Shown: one piece after another, positions 25,124 through 34,796 of the stretch
Position numbering within the stretch: the first letter of the stretch is position 1
Layout: the number at the start of each line of letters is the position of its first letter
DNA from: Porticoccus sp950063125
GTDB lineage: Bacteria > Pseudomonadota > Gammaproteobacteria > Pseudomonadales > Porticoccaceae
Assembly: GCF_963973895.1 (NCBI RefSeq)
Contig: NZ_CAXBBF010000001.1
Direction: 5' to 3' (one strand)
Length of the DNA: 64,000 nucleotides
Made by a program: the position numbers and the translations under genes
Notes under the pieces: model-generated
Told to the model about the DNA's origin: nothing
Seen by the model: the letters and a program-made list of their open reading frames with translations, nothing else
The model's database searches: none

Positions 25124-25969
25124 GTGATTTTCAATCGATTGCTTTCCCGTTTCATGCCTGTTGGTGGCGTCATCGGCCGGGTTGCGGAAAACCGGAATTG
25201 TGGCCCGTTCAGGGGCGTGTTGCTGCTGGTTAGTGCTTCTCTGATGATGGTATCCGCCACTCAGGCGGCAGATGTCGATGATGTTGTGGCAGCGGAAAAA
25301 GCCAAAATCGGCGCCGCGAAATCGTCCCAGCAACGGGTGGACGCCATCGCCGACGAAGCGGATGAATTGTTTCAGAGCTTCAAGCAGGTCAACAAACAGA
25401 TTGAGGGGCTGAAGGTCTATAACGCGCAGCTGGAGGCGCAGTTAGCGGACCAGCGCCAGACCATCACTGATCTGGAGTCCTCTATCGAAAATGCCACGCT
25501 GATGGAGCGGCAGATCACGCCACTCACCCTCAAAATGATCAATGCCCTGGAGCAGTTTGTCACGCTGGATATGCCGTTTCTGCTGGATGAGCGGCGCGAC
25601 CGGATTGCCCGTTTGCATGCCAATCAGTCGCGCTCCGATCTGAGCAGTGCAGAAAAGTTTCGTCAGGTGCTGGAAGCCTACAAAATTGAGAGTGAATACG
25701 GTGCTCGCATCGACAGCCATACAGACACTGTCATGGTGGATGGCAAGCCCCGCGAGGTGATCCTGTTGCGCGTGGGCCGCATTGCGCTGATTTACCAAAC
25801 GCCCGATCAGCAGATCACTGCGGCCTGGGATCAGCGGAGTCGCAGCTGGCAGGTTCTCGACAGCGGCGATTATCGCAGTGCGGTGGCAGAGGGTATTCGC
25901 ATTGCCCGGAAACGGGCGGCTGTGGATATGCTTCAGTTGCCGATTCCGTCACCGGAGGTGGTGCAATGA
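25124..25969 (+). CDS. DUF3450 protein of the TonB2 cluster
   Basis: The 281-residue protein of the DUF3450 family has a GTG start with GGAG five bases upstream. A long N-region precedes a hydrophobic segment and an ATQAAD cleavage site near residue 49, pointing to a periplasmic protein. Residues about 60-125 form a likely coiled coil (long Gln/Glu/Lys heptad-like stretch), followed by a compact domain. DUF3450 genes commonly precede TtpC-type TonB systems, but the role is unknown. It overlaps the next gene by four bases (ATGA). Confidence 0.85.
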   Translation: MIFNRLLSRFMPVGGVIGRVAENRNCGPFRGVLLLVSASLMMVSATQAADVDDVVAAEKAKIGAAKSSQQRVDAIADEADELFQSFKQVNKQIEGLKVYNAQLEAQLADQRQTITDLESSIENATLMERQITPLTLKMINALEQFVTLDMPFLLDERRDRIARLHANQSRSDLSSAEKFRQVLEAYKIESEYGARIDSHTDTVMVDGKPREVILLRVGRIALIYQTPDQQITAAWDQRSRSWQVLDSGDYRSAVAEGIRIARKRAAVDMLQLPIPSPEVVQ

Positions 25970-27336
25970 ACCGCTCTATACTACAGTCGATGTTACTGGG
26001 ACTGGCCCTGCTATTGCCGATATCCGGTGCCGTCCAGGCAGAGGATGCCGCTTCCCTGGATGAGCTGCTGACGCTGATCAAAAATGCGCGGCTGAGTGAG
26101 TCCGGCGAACAATCGGAGCGGGAGGCGGCCTTCCGGCGAGCCAGGACCGAGCGGGCCGAATTGTTAAAGCAGGCAAAGTCTGAGCTCGCTGCCGAGGAGC
26201 GCCGCTCCGAAACATTGGAAAAGACCTTCGCTGAAAATGAAATCAAAGTGGCTGCCCTGCGCGAGCAGTTGCAGACCCGACTCGGCTCCCTCAGGGAAAT
26301 GTTTGGTCATCTGACGGCGGCTGCCGGGGATACCCGCACAACTCTGAACAACTCTCTGGTGAGTGCTCAGTATCCGGGCCGTACGGATTTTCTTGATGAG
26401 ATGATCGAACGGATGAGCGGCAACACCCGTTTGCCTTCTCTGGACGATATTGAGCGGCTCTGGTACGAAATCAATCGCGAGATGATCGAGGGTGGACGCG
26501 TGGTGAGCTTCCCGGCCACTGTGGTCACCGCGGAGGGTGAGCGGGTTCAGCAGCAGGTCGTGAGAGTTGGTCTGTTCAATTTGCTCTCGGATGGCGCCTA
26601 CCTGCACTATCCGCCAGGAACCGAGATGATCACAGAGCTGCCGCGGCAGCCGGGGCGTGATTACAGAAAAGCCGCGCAGACGTTGCAGGCGGCCAAAGAA
26701 GGTTTTACGCGCACCGGCATTGATCCCACCGGACCGAGTGGCGGCACCCTGCTGTCTGCCCTGATGGATAGTCCGGGTTGGCTGGAGCGCTGGCATCAGG
26801 GCGGCTGGATCGGTTATCTGATTACAGCGCTCGGAGTGATTGCGCTGTTGCTGGCAGGCTGGCGTTTTGCCGTACTCTCCACCATCTCCCGTCGGGTCAC
26901 AGCCCAGCTGAACAATCCCAGCGCCGATCTCAACAATCCGCTGGGTCGGGTGCTCAGGGTCGGTGAGGATCACCGTGGCGCTGATGCAGAATCGCTGGAG
27001 TTAAAACTGCACGAGCAGGTGCTTAAGGAGCGGCCCGCTATTGAGTCAGGTCTGGGGCTGTTAAAAATCATTGCCATGGTGGCCCCGTTGATGGGGTTAC
27101 TGGGTACTGTCACCGGCATGATTGTCACGTTCCAAGCGATCACCCTGTTTGGCACGGGTGATCCGAAGACCATGGCCGGCGGTATCTCGGCGGCACTGGT
27201 GACGACAGTGCTCGGCCTGTGCGTGGCGATTCCCACGGTGCTGCTACATGCCCTGATTAACAGCCCGGCCCAGCGAGTACTGCATATTCTGGAAGAGCAG
27301 AGCGCTGGTATTGTGGCAGAGCAAACCGAGGCCTGA
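25966..27336 (+). CDS. ttpC: TtpC-like MotA/TolQ/ExbB protein with periplasmic extension
   Basis: TtpC is an accessory inner-membrane component of TonB2 systems in Vibrio. The 456-residue protein has a signal peptide (about 1-24), a coiled coil (about 40-110), a periplasmic domain to about 270, and then an ExbB-like membrane domain. The latter has a helix at about 283-302 and the conserved pair around MVAPLMGLLGTVTGMI and AALVTTVLGLCVAIP. It is immediately followed by a shorter ExbB, so the cluster has two proton-channel-type proteins. Confidence 0.88.
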   Translation: MNRSILQSMLLGLALLLPISGAVQAEDAASLDELLTLIKNARLSESGEQSEREAAFRRARTERAELLKQAKSELAAEERRSETLEKTFAENEIKVAALREQLQTRLGSLREMFGHLTAAAGDTRTTLNNSLVSAQYPGRTDFLDEMIERMSGNTRLPSLDDIERLWYEINREMIEGGRVVSFPATVVTAEGERVQQQVVRVGLFNLLSDGAYLHYPPGTEMITELPRQPGRDYRKAAQTLQAAKEGFTRTGIDPTGPSGGTLLSALMDSPGWLERWHQGGWIGYLITALGVIALLLAGWRFAVLSTISRRVTAQLNNPSADLNNPLGRVLRVGEDHRGADAESLELKLHEQVLKERPAIESGLGLLKIIAMVAPLMGLLGTVTGMIVTFQAITLFGTGDPKTMAGGISAALVTTVLGLCVAIPTVLLHALINSPAQRVLHILEEQSAGIVAEQTEA

Positions 27337-27339
27337 ACC

Positions 27340-27855
27340 GTGCTGCTGCTGGAAGATATTGGCAAGTTTCTCGATGCCGGTGGACCTGTGCTGCTGATCA
27401 TAGCGCTGTTGCTGCTGGTGATGTGGACCCTGATCTTCGAACGGATATGGTATTTTCGCACGGTGCTCAGGAATGACATCCGCGCGGTGCTCGATTATTG
27501 GGAGGCCCGCGCAGAGCGACGTTCGGTGAGGGCACATCAGATCCGGGAGGCATTGATCTCCAGGGTGGCACTGAAGCTCAATCGTAACCTGTCACTGATT
27601 CGGGCGCTAATGACCGTTGCTCCTCTGCTGGGGCTGCTGGGGACGGTGACCGGTATGATCGGTGTGTTCCAGGTATTATCCCTCAGCGGCGGTGGTGATG
27701 CCCGCGCCATGGCCGCAGGTGTCTCCCAGGCCACTATTCCCACCATGGCCGGTATGGTGGCAGCGCTGTCTGGAGTTTTTGCCAATACCTATTTGCGTCG
27801 CGTGGCCGAGCGGGAGCGATTGCTACTGGCCGACCATCTGACCATGGACCACTGA
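27340..27855 (+). CDS. exbB: ExbB proton channel subunit
   Basis: ExbB and ExbD form the proton channel that energises TonB. The 171-residue protein has three hydrophobic segments and the family core TVAPLLGLLGTVTGMIGVFQ, then QATIPTMAGMVAALSGVFAN. At about 170 residues it is the short TonB2-type ExbB rather than the long form of E. coli. The GTG start lies three bases after the ttpC stop. Confidence 0.93.
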   Translation: MLLLEDIGKFLDAGGPVLLIIALLLLVMWTLIFERIWYFRTVLRNDIRAVLDYWEARAERRSVRAHQIREALISRVALKLNRNLSLIRALMTVAPLLGLLGTVTGMIGVFQVLSLSGGGDARAMAAGVSQATIPTMAGMVAALSGVFANTYLRRVAERERLLLADHLTMDH

Positions 27856-27869
27856 GGTGATGGACGACG

Positions 27870-28271
27870 ATGCGTGACAGAATTTACCGACAGCCGGATC
27901 CCCCCCAATCGATCGATCTGACTCCCATGCTTGACGTGGTTTTTATCATGCTGATTTTTTTTATTGTCACAGCTACGTTTATTCGCGAACCCGGTATTGA
28001 TGTGGACCGTGCGGTCGCGGTCACCGGTGCCGGGCAAACACCCGCCATTCTGGTGGCAGTTGGCCAGGATGATAGCATCTGGATCGACCAGCAAAAGGTG
28101 GATCCAGGCAACTTGCGACTGCATATTCTGCGTCTGCGCACTGAAAACCCCCACGGAGGCCTGGTGATCCAGGCAGATGGCCGGGCGGCCATGGCAACCC
28201 TGTCCCAGGTGGCTGATGCAGCGCGCTCGGCCGGGATAGATAACGTCTCCGTTTCCACCCGGAGTCCCTGA
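27870..28271 (+). CDS. exbD: ExbD proton channel subunit
   Basis: The 133-residue protein has a short cytoplasmic N-terminus and one membrane helix (about 19-38) starting with LTPMLDVVFIMLIFF. The Asp in this helix is the conserved protonatable residue of ExbD/TolR proteins. A periplasmic domain of about 90 residues follows. It is between exbB and tonB and would complete the motor. Confidence 0.94.
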   Translation: MRDRIYRQPDPPQSIDLTPMLDVVFIMLIFFIVTATFIREPGIDVDRAVAVTGAGQTPAILVAVGQDDSIWIDQQKVDPGNLRLHILRLRTENPHGGLVIQADGRAAMATLSQVADAARSAGIDNVSVSTRSP

Positions 28272-28276
28272 AACCC

Positions 28277-28882
28277 ATGGTGTTGATGCGGTATGCACTG
28301 GCGGCAGTTCTCGGGTTGATCATGACGTTGGCACTGTTGCTGGGCATGCATGGGCTCATCACATCCTCGGGTGGGGCGGAGCCGGACAGGTCATTGCGCA
28401 AAATAGCGGATATCTGGCAACCGCAACGAACCATTGAGGAGCAGCGCAAGGTAACCCGGCCGGAAAAACCCCGGGAAGCCGAGCGTCCGCCACCCCCGAT
28501 GCCCGACCTCCAGGTGAATATTGAGACGCCAAAAGGCACCGTCGATATGATGACGCCTTCAATGGAGGGGCTGCAGGTGGGGCTTGGTGGCTCATTTACC
28601 CGCGATTCGGATTACATTCCCGTCTATGTGCCCCAGCCCGATTATCCACCCATGGCCCTTCGGCAGGGTGTGGAGGGTTATGCGGTGGTGGAAGTGGTCA
28701 TTACGGTTACCGGCAGTGTGCGGGATGTCAAACTGCTCGAAGAATCGCCGGCCAATAAAGGTTTTGGGAAATATGCCCTGAGAGCGGCAGAAAAACTCAA
28801 ATACAAACCCCGGGTTATCGATGGCAAGGCAGAAGAGGTGCCGGGTGTGTTGTATAAATTTTCTTTCCAGATTGCCAGGTAG
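28277..28882 (+). CDS. tonB: TonB2-type energy transducer
   Basis: TonB spans the periplasm and opens outer-membrane receptors for iron chelates and other ligands. The 201-residue protein has one N-terminal membrane anchor (about 5-25), a short Pro-rich region (residues 58-75), and a C-terminal TonB domain with YPPMALRQGVEGYAVVEVVI. It is short and lacks the long Pro-Glu/Pro-Lys spacer of E. coli TonB, as seen in Vibrio TonB2. No outer-membrane receptor gene is present in the window. Confidence 0.92.
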   Translation: MVLMRYALAAVLGLIMTLALLLGMHGLITSSGGAEPDRSLRKIADIWQPQRTIEEQRKVTRPEKPREAERPPPPMPDLQVNIETPKGTVDMMTPSMEGLQVGLGGSFTRDSDYIPVYVPQPDYPPMALRQGVEGYAVVEVVITVTGSVRDVKLLEESPANKGFGKYALRAAEKLKYKPRVIDGKAEEVPGVLYKFSFQIAR

Positions 28883-28885
28883 GTA

Positions 28886-30247
28886 ATGAAGCTATTATTG
28901 CAACTATTGCAACAGCGGATGGGGTTGGGTCGTTGGTGGCTGCTGGTGGTGCTGGTGTTGGGGCCTTTGCAGCCCTGGGCTGTATCCGAGGAGGCCGCCG
29001 AACAGAGACAGTATCAGGACACCAAGACCCGTCAGAGACAGGCGGTTGGGCAGGCCTGCGCTAATCAACTGGAGCCCCTTCAGGCGGTGTTGCAAGGCGA
29101 CAGTGTCCCGTCCCGGGCCCAGCTCAGTGAATTGATTGAACAGCTGGGCGGTCTGCTGGACCGGCCCTGCAGTTCCAGTTATGAAAAATCACAAATCTAC
29201 AACTTGCTGGGCTATAGCCACTATTCTTTGGAGCAGTATTCCCGCGCTATCGACAACTACCTGAAAATGCTCGCCGAGCCAGAGGTGGACGATCGGCAGA
29301 AAGTGGCTACCCGCTATACCGTAGCCCAGCTCTATTTCATGCAGGAGGATTATGGGCGGGCAGCCCGGCAGCTGGAAACCTGGCTGGCGGAAACCCCGGA
29401 GCCGGGCAGTGATGGACGCATGTTGCTGGCTCAAGCGTATTACTACCTCAAGCGTCAGGACGAATCCCTGCATCTGGTTAACCAGATCGTGGCGGAGGCC
29501 CTGTCCGGTGGAAAAATACCGAAAGAGAGCTGGTGGTCCCTGCAGCGTGTACTTTTCTACGAGCGGGGCGAGTATCAGAAAGTGATAGCGGTGCTCAAGC
29601 AGCTAGTGACGCACTATCCCAGCACTCGCTACTGGCAGCAGCTGGGCGGGATTTTTGGTCAGCTTGAGCGGAGTGGCGATCAGCTTGCTGTGATGGACCT
29701 GCTGCATTTGCAGCGACAATTAAACGATCAGCAGCAGTTGCTGTCCCTGGCGTATCTCTATCTGGGTGCCGAGGTACCTTTTCGGGCCGCCAGGATTCTC
29801 GATGAAGGCATGAACAGTGGTGTCATTGAACCGACGGCAAAGAACCTGGAGACCTTGGGTGGCGCCTGGCAGCTGGCGCGCGAGACCGACAAGGCGTTGC
29901 CGGTGTTGCAGCGGGCGGCGAATCTGTCGGATAGCGGGGCAATTGCTTCCCAGTTGGCGTCTGCCTATCTGGATGCCAACGATAATTCGGCCGCCGTTCG
30001 GGAGGCACGCAATGCCCTGCGCAAAGGCGACTTGTCCCGTCCGGCCCTGACGCGTCTCACCCTCGGCGCGGCACTGGTCAACCTGAACTGTTATCGGGAG
30101 GCAGAGCCGGTATTTGAGGCGGCGGCAGCGGATCAAAATGTTCGTAAAACTGCCGAGCAGTGGTTGCAATATGTTCGCAGCGAAGCGGCTCGCAGAGAGA
30201 AACTCATGGAGATGGACGCGGATATCGCGGGTTGCCAAGGGACTTAG
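28886..30247 (+). CDS. TPR-repeat protein of the TonB2 cluster
   Basis: The 453-residue protein has a signal peptide (about 1-33) and is otherwise made of helical repeats resembling TPRs, clearest at about 100-200 (Tyr/Ala/Leu patterns of 34 residues) and 290-430. It starts three bases after tonB and ends before a strong terminator, so it belongs to the operon. Vibrio TonB2 clusters also end in a TPR gene; a scaffolding role in the periplasm is inferred. Confidence 0.85.
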   Translation: MKLLLQLLQQRMGLGRWWLLVVLVLGPLQPWAVSEEAAEQRQYQDTKTRQRQAVGQACANQLEPLQAVLQGDSVPSRAQLSELIEQLGGLLDRPCSSSYEKSQIYNLLGYSHYSLEQYSRAIDNYLKMLAEPEVDDRQKVATRYTVAQLYFMQEDYGRAARQLETWLAETPEPGSDGRMLLAQAYYYLKRQDESLHLVNQIVAEALSGGKIPKESWWSLQRVLFYERGEYQKVIAVLKQLVTHYPSTRYWQQLGGIFGQLERSGDQLAVMDLLHLQRQLNDQQQLLSLAYLYLGAEVPFRAARILDEGMNSGVIEPTAKNLETLGGAWQLARETDKALPVLQRAANLSDSGAIASQLASAYLDANDNSAAVREARNALRKGDLSRPALTRLTLGAALVNLNCYREAEPVFEAAAADQNVRKTAEQWLQYVRSEAARREKLMEMDADIAGCQGT

Positions 30248-30277
30248 GGCTTGTACACATCACTAATCTATCAGATT

Positions 30278-30308
30278 AAAAAAACCGGCCTTGTTGGCCG
30301 GTTTTTTT
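30278..30308. terminator. Bidirectional rho-independent terminator
   Basis: A perfect 13-bp stem with a TTGTT loop: A7-CCGGCC on the left arm and GGCCGG-T7 on the right. Each strand reads a GC stem followed by a T run, so it stops both the TonB2-type operon (plus) and ilvD (minus), whose ends are 78 bases apart. Confidence 0.95.
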
Positions 30309-30325
30309 ATAATGAAAGTCCGTGG

Positions 30326-32167
30326 CTATTTGATGGTGATCAGATTCAGATCACGCACGGCACCGCGGTCGGCGCTGGTCGCCAGTGCGGCATAGGCCTG
30401 CAGTGCCGCAGATACCCGGCGAGGCCGTTTTTCTACTGGATACCAGCCCAGATCATCCTGTTCGACGCGGCGCTCCGCCAGCTGCTGGTCACTGAGCGCT
30501 ACGTTGATGGTGCGCCCGGGGATATCAATTTCAATGATATCGCCATCCCTGACCAGGCCGATGGCGCCGCCAGCGGCGGCTTCCGGTGAGACGTGGCCGA
30601 TGGACAGGCCGGAGGTCCCTCCCGAAAAGCGCCCGTCGGTGATCAGTGCGCAGTCCTTGCCCAGCCCTTTCGACTTGAGATAGCTGGTGGGGTAGAGCAT
30701 CTCCTGCATACCCGGGCCGCCGCGGGGCCCTTCATAGCGAATAATAACAACGTCGCCAGCTTTGACCCGGTCGTTGAGAATATCCTCGACGGCCTGATCC
30801 TGGCTTTCGCAAATATGGGCCGGGCCGGAGAAAACCAGAATTGAGTCATCCACACCGGAGGTTTTCACCACACAGCCGTTCAGGGCGATATTGCCGTAGA
30901 GCACTGCCAGTCCCCCCTCCAGACTGAAGGCGTGCTCAAGGCTGCGGATACAGCCGTTTTCCCGGTCGGCATCCAGGGAGCCCCAACGGGTATCCTGGCT
31001 GAAGGCCTGCTGGGTGGGGATGCCGGCGGGGCCGGCCTTGAAGAATTTTGTCAGCGCCTCGTCATTGTTGCGCATGATATCCCAGCGGGCTAAGGCCGCC
31101 GCCATGGTCGGTGTGTGAACTGTAGAGACATCAGTGTGCAGCAGTCCCGCGCGATCCAGTTCGCCGAGAATGCCGAACACGCCACCGGCGCGATGTACGT
31201 CCTCGACATGATATTGCGGGGTACTGGGCGCCACCTTGCAGAGTTGTGGCACTTTCCGCGACAGTCGGTCGATGTCGGCCATGGTGAAGTCCACGTTGGC
31301 CTCCTGGGCGGCGGCCAGGAGATGGAGAATGGTATTGGTGGAACCACCCATGGCGATGTCCATGGTCATGGCATTTTCAAACGCCTCGAAGCTGGCAATG
31401 GAGCGGGGCAGCACGGCCAGGTGGTCCTCTTCGTAGTACTCCCGGGCCATAGAGACGATGCGGCGACCCGCTTCTTCAAAGAGTCTGCGGCGGTCTGCAT
31501 GGGTCGCCAGCGTGGTGCCATTGCCCGGCAGGGACAAGCCCAGTGCTTCGGTGAGACAGTTCATCGAATTCGCCGTAAACATCCCCGAACAGGAACCGCA
31601 GGTAGGGCAGGCGGAGCGTTCATATTCATTGGCTTTTTCGTCGGAGGCATCGGGATCAGCGGCAATCACCATGGCATCCACCAGGTCCAGCTTATGCTCG
31701 GAAAGCTTGGTTTTACCGGCTTCCATGGGCCCGCCCGAGACAAAAATGGTCGGTAGATTGAGCCGCATCGCCGCCATCAGCATGCCGGGGGTGATCTTGT
31801 CACAGTTGGATATACACACCAGTGCATCGGCACAGTGGGCATTCACCATGTATTCCACCGAGTCGGCGATAATATCCCGCGAAGGCAGTGAGTAGAGCAT
31901 GCCGTCGTGGCCCATGGCGATACCATCATCCACGGCAATCGTATTGAATTCCTTGCCCACCCCGCCGGCTTTTTCGATTTCGCCGATGACCAGTTGCCCC
32001 ATGTCTTTCAGGTGGACATGCCCCGGCACGAATTGGGTAAAGGAATTGGCAACGGCGATGATCGGCTTGTCAAAGTCGCCATCTTTCATGCCGGTGGCCC
32101 GCCACAGGGCGCGGGCACCAGACATGTTGCGGCCTTGGGTGGTGGTGTGTGAGCGATATACCGGCAT
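30326..32167 (-). CDS. ilvD: Dihydroxy-acid dehydratase
   Basis: IlvD dehydrates dihydroxy acids in isoleucine and valine synthesis using an iron-sulfur cluster. The ATG at 32167 gives MPVYRSHTTTQGRNM, the family start, with AGAGG upstream; the frame is open 13 codons further but without support. The 613-residue length is normal. Cluster-ligand segments SNCDKITPGM and CGSCSGMFTANSMNC, and the C-terminal GRFSGGTSGLSIGHVSPEA are intact. Confidence 0.97.
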   Translation of the reverse strand: MPVYRSHTTTQGRNMSGARALWRATGMKDGDFDKPIIAVANSFTQFVPGHVHLKDMGQLVIGEIEKAGGVGKEFNTIAVDDGIAMGHDGMLYSLPSRDIIADSVEYMVNAHCADALVCISNCDKITPGMLMAAMRLNLPTIFVSGGPMEAGKTKLSEHKLDLVDAMVIAADPDASDEKANEYERSACPTCGSCSGMFTANSMNCLTEALGLSLPGNGTTLATHADRRRLFEEAGRRIVSMAREYYEEDHLAVLPRSIASFEAFENAMTMDIAMGGSTNTILHLLAAAQEANVDFTMADIDRLSRKVPQLCKVAPSTPQYHVEDVHRAGGVFGILGELDRAGLLHTDVSTVHTPTMAAALARWDIMRNNDEALTKFFKAGPAGIPTQQAFSQDTRWGSLDADRENGCIRSLEHAFSLEGGLAVLYGNIALNGCVVKTSGVDDSILVFSGPAHICESQDQAVEDILNDRVKAGDVVIIRYEGPRGGPGMQEMLYPTSYLKSKGLGKDCALITDGRFSGGTSGLSIGHVSPEAAAGGAIGLVRDGDIIEIDIPGRTINVALSDQQLAERRVEQDDLGWYPVEKRPRRVSAALQAYAALATSADRGAVRDLNLITIK

Positions 32168-32238
32168 GATTGGCCTCTTCTCTTCCTCAACAAAACAGGG
32201 CGTCAAGGATAGCAGAGACCGGCTTGGGTAATCAGCAG

Positions 32239-33576
32239 TTATACGAGATTCTTGCAGAATATCCGGGAGTTGCGCTGGAAGTTGTACAGGGACTTGCGCT
32301 CGGCAGGCAATTCATCCAGCGAGCTGTCTACAAAGCCCTTTTCCTTGAACCAGTCGCTGGCCCGGGTGGTCAGTACGAATAGCTGCCTGATACCCTGCAG
32401 GGCTGCCTGGGTTTCCAGTTGTGCCAGCAGGCGACTGGCAAACCCGCGATTGAGAAAGTCGGGATGGGTTACCACGCAGGCCAATTCCGCCGACACCCCA
32501 TCCCTGAACGGGTAGATTGCCGCACAACCCACCAGCATTCCCTCGGCATGGAGCATGACAGTAAAACGGGATATCTCCGTTTCGAGTAATTCCCTGGAGC
32601 GTTTGACCAGAATGCCTTTTTGCTCAAGTGGTTCGATGAGCTCCAGCAGCCCACCCACGTCATCAATAGTTGCCTGACGGATCACCTCCCGGCCATTTTT
32701 CAACACCAGCGTGCCGCTACCTTCGAGAGTAAACAGCTCGGTGAGCAAGGCACCGTTATCTTCATAGCTGATGATGTGTCCTCTTAGTACCCCGTTTTCA
32801 CAGGCCTGGTAACAGGCCATCAAGGCATGCTGCAGCGACACGTTATCCTTCAGCACGTTGAGGCATTGGGGTACCTCGTTCAGTGACAGCATTTTTAACA
32901 GGTCGCCCTGTGGGGTCTTTACGCCGCCACTTGTGCTGAAAATGATCAGTTTTTCCGCCCCCATGCTGACGGCAGTCTGGGTGGCTATATCCTCATAGTT
33001 GAGATTGTAGGCTTCACCGGTAGGTGAGTAACCGATCGGTGACAGCAGTACGATGGCCCCGTCTTCCAGTTGCCTCTGAATGGCCTTGTGGTCGATTCGC
33101 CTCACCTCACCGGTGTGGTGAAAATCGATGCCCTCGCGAACTCCCAGTGGTTTGGCCGTGATCAGATTGCCACCCAGTACCCGGATTCGGGCACCGTGCA
33201 TGGGCGAGTTGGTGGCACCGGTTGAGAGCTTGGCCTCAATGGCAATGCGGGCGCTGCCTACGGCATCTTTGACGCAGACCATGGTGGCTGAATCGGTAAT
33301 CCGTGTGTACTGGTCAAACTGTGGGCTGATAGCGCTGCCCTTCAGCCGTTCCTCAATCTGCGGCCTGGCACCGTGCACCAGTACCAGCTTTATACCAAGA
33401 CTGTGCAGCAGTGCGATGTCGTGGACGATATTAGTGAAATTGGCATGGGCTATGGCCTCGCCGCCCAGGGCAAGGACAAAGGTTTTCCCCCGGTGCGTGT
33501 TGATGTACGGGGAGGTATCGCGTAGAAATTTTACGTAGTCGGACACAGCGTTGGCCTGAAGGTTATCCGGTGCCAT
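32239..33576 (-). CDS. argA: N-acetylglutamate synthase
   Basis: ArgA acetylates glutamate, the first step of arginine synthesis. The 445-residue protein has an amino-acid-kinase-like domain (about 25-285; VLALGGEAIAHANF, LVHGARPQI, LLSPIGYSPTGE) that binds the feedback inhibitor arginine, and a C-terminal GNAT domain (about 295-440; VVTHPDFLNRGFASRLLAQLE). The ATG at 33576 overlaps the argE stop as TAATG, which implies coupling. Confidence 0.95.
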   Translation of the reverse strand: MAPDNLQANAVSDYVKFLRDTSPYINTHRGKTFVLALGGEAIAHANFTNIVHDIALLHSLGIKLVLVHGARPQIEERLKGSAISPQFDQYTRITDSATMVCVKDAVGSARIAIEAKLSTGATNSPMHGARIRVLGGNLITAKPLGVREGIDFHHTGEVRRIDHKAIQRQLEDGAIVLLSPIGYSPTGEAYNLNYEDIATQTAVSMGAEKLIIFSTSGGVKTPQGDLLKMLSLNEVPQCLNVLKDNVSLQHALMACYQACENGVLRGHIISYEDNGALLTELFTLEGSGTLVLKNGREVIRQATIDDVGGLLELIEPLEQKGILVKRSRELLETEISRFTVMLHAEGMLVGCAAIYPFRDGVSAELACVVTHPDFLNRGFASRLLAQLETQAALQGIRQLFVLTTRASDWFKEKGFVDSSLDELPAERKSLYNFQRNSRIFCKNLV

Positions 33577-34703
33577 TATAAGCAACAGCGACCGATCAGT
33601 TGTACCAGAAAATCAACCGTGGGTTGTATTCGGTCGATGGCCAGGTATTCATCGGGTTGATGTGCCTGCTCGACGTTGCCGGGTCCAAGTACTACCACAT
33701 CCATCCCCAGGTCTTTCAGATAGGGCGCTTCGGTAGCAAATGACACTGACTCGCTGGTGTAATTGGTTAGGGATTCGCAGATTTTTACCAGCGTGGAACC
33801 AGCGCCTGAATCAAAAGCAGGGACACAGTAGTGCTCCAGTGAAATAGTGACCCCGTCACGCTCCCGAAATGGCAGGATGCGGTCATTTATCTGTTGCTGC
33901 AATGCCACCGTATCCATACCCGGCAATACTCGAATTTCAAAGCCCAGTTCGCAGTGGCCACAGATACGATTGGGGTTGTTACCACCGTGAATACAGCCCA
34001 GGTTCATAGTCGGATGGCCGACATTGAACATCGGACTATGATGCTTCTCGCGCAGTTCGTTCCGCAGTGACAGTAGCTCGCCCATCGCGCTGTGCATGGT
34101 TTCCATGGCATTGCGTCCCAGGGTGGGATCACTGGAGTGGCCGGACCGGCCCTCTATGATCAGCTTTTCCACCATAATTCCTTTGTGCATATTGATGGGT
34201 TTCATCCCGGTGGGCTCGCCAATCAGGGCATAGCGGGCTCTGGGTTTGCCCGCCGCGGCCAGAGCCAGTGCGCCGGACATGGAGGACTCTTCATCTGCCG
34301 TTGCCAGCACAATCAGTGGCTGCTGGAGTGTGTGACGGGAAAACTGTCTGGCGGCTTCAATGATCAGCGGAAAAAACCCCTTCATATCACAGGTCCCGAG
34401 GCCGTAGATGCGCTGGTCTTTCTCAAGCAACTTGAAGGGGTTGTGTGTCCAGCGGGCTTCATCGCAGGGCACCGTGTCGGTGTGCCCCGCCAACACTAAT
34501 CCGCCGGGACCACTGCCCAGCGTGGCGATCAAATTGGCTTTGCGGGGATCCTTCAGGGGCATGATGTCCACGGTAAAACCGAGATCTTCCAGCCAGCCTG
34601 CCAGCAACTCAATCACCGCCCGGTTTCCCTGGTCGAGGGCGGGGTTGACGCTGCTGATTGAAGGGGTGGCAATCAGCTGTTGCAGCATGGGCATAATTAA
34701 CAT
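33576..34703 (-). CDS. argE: N-acetylornithine deacetylase
   Basis: ArgE hydrolyses N-acetylornithine to ornithine. The 375-residue M20-family metallopeptidase has the metal-binding segments GHTDTVP, GTCDMKGFF and ATADEESSMSG, and the dimerisation-domain segment EGRSGHSSDP. The family start region LIATPSISS is near the N-terminus; several Met codons (34703, 34694, 34688) precede it and none has a strong ribosome binding site. It is upstream of argA, so deacylation and re-acetylation steps share an operon. Confidence 0.95.
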   Translation of the reverse strand: MLIMPMLQQLIATPSISSVNPALDQGNRAVIELLAGWLEDLGFTVDIMPLKDPRKANLIATLGSGPGGLVLAGHTDTVPCDEARWTHNPFKLLEKDQRIYGLGTCDMKGFFPLIIEAARQFSRHTLQQPLIVLATADEESSMSGALALAAAGKPRARYALIGEPTGMKPINMHKGIMVEKLIIEGRSGHSSDPTLGRNAMETMHSAMGELLSLRNELREKHHSPMFNVGHPTMNLGCIHGGNNPNRICGHCELGFEIRVLPGMDTVALQQQINDRILPFRERDGVTISLEHYCVPAFDSGAGSTLVKICESLTNYTSESVSFATEAPYLKDLGMDVVVLGPGNVEQAHQPDEYLAIDRIQPTVDFLVQLIGRCCL

Positions 34704-34796
34704 GGCTGCAGTGTACGGGCGGCGGGTGAAAAAGCAATTACCGCCGTGCGGTGAGCAGCTAGGGGCTTCTGGTGCAAGAAAGGGAGAACGGTTGGC

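Noticed and set aside
25966..27336. TtpC-like protein as a flagellar MotA
   Set aside because: It has a signal peptide and coiled-coil extension, and is next to exbB, exbD and tonB with no flagellar genes.
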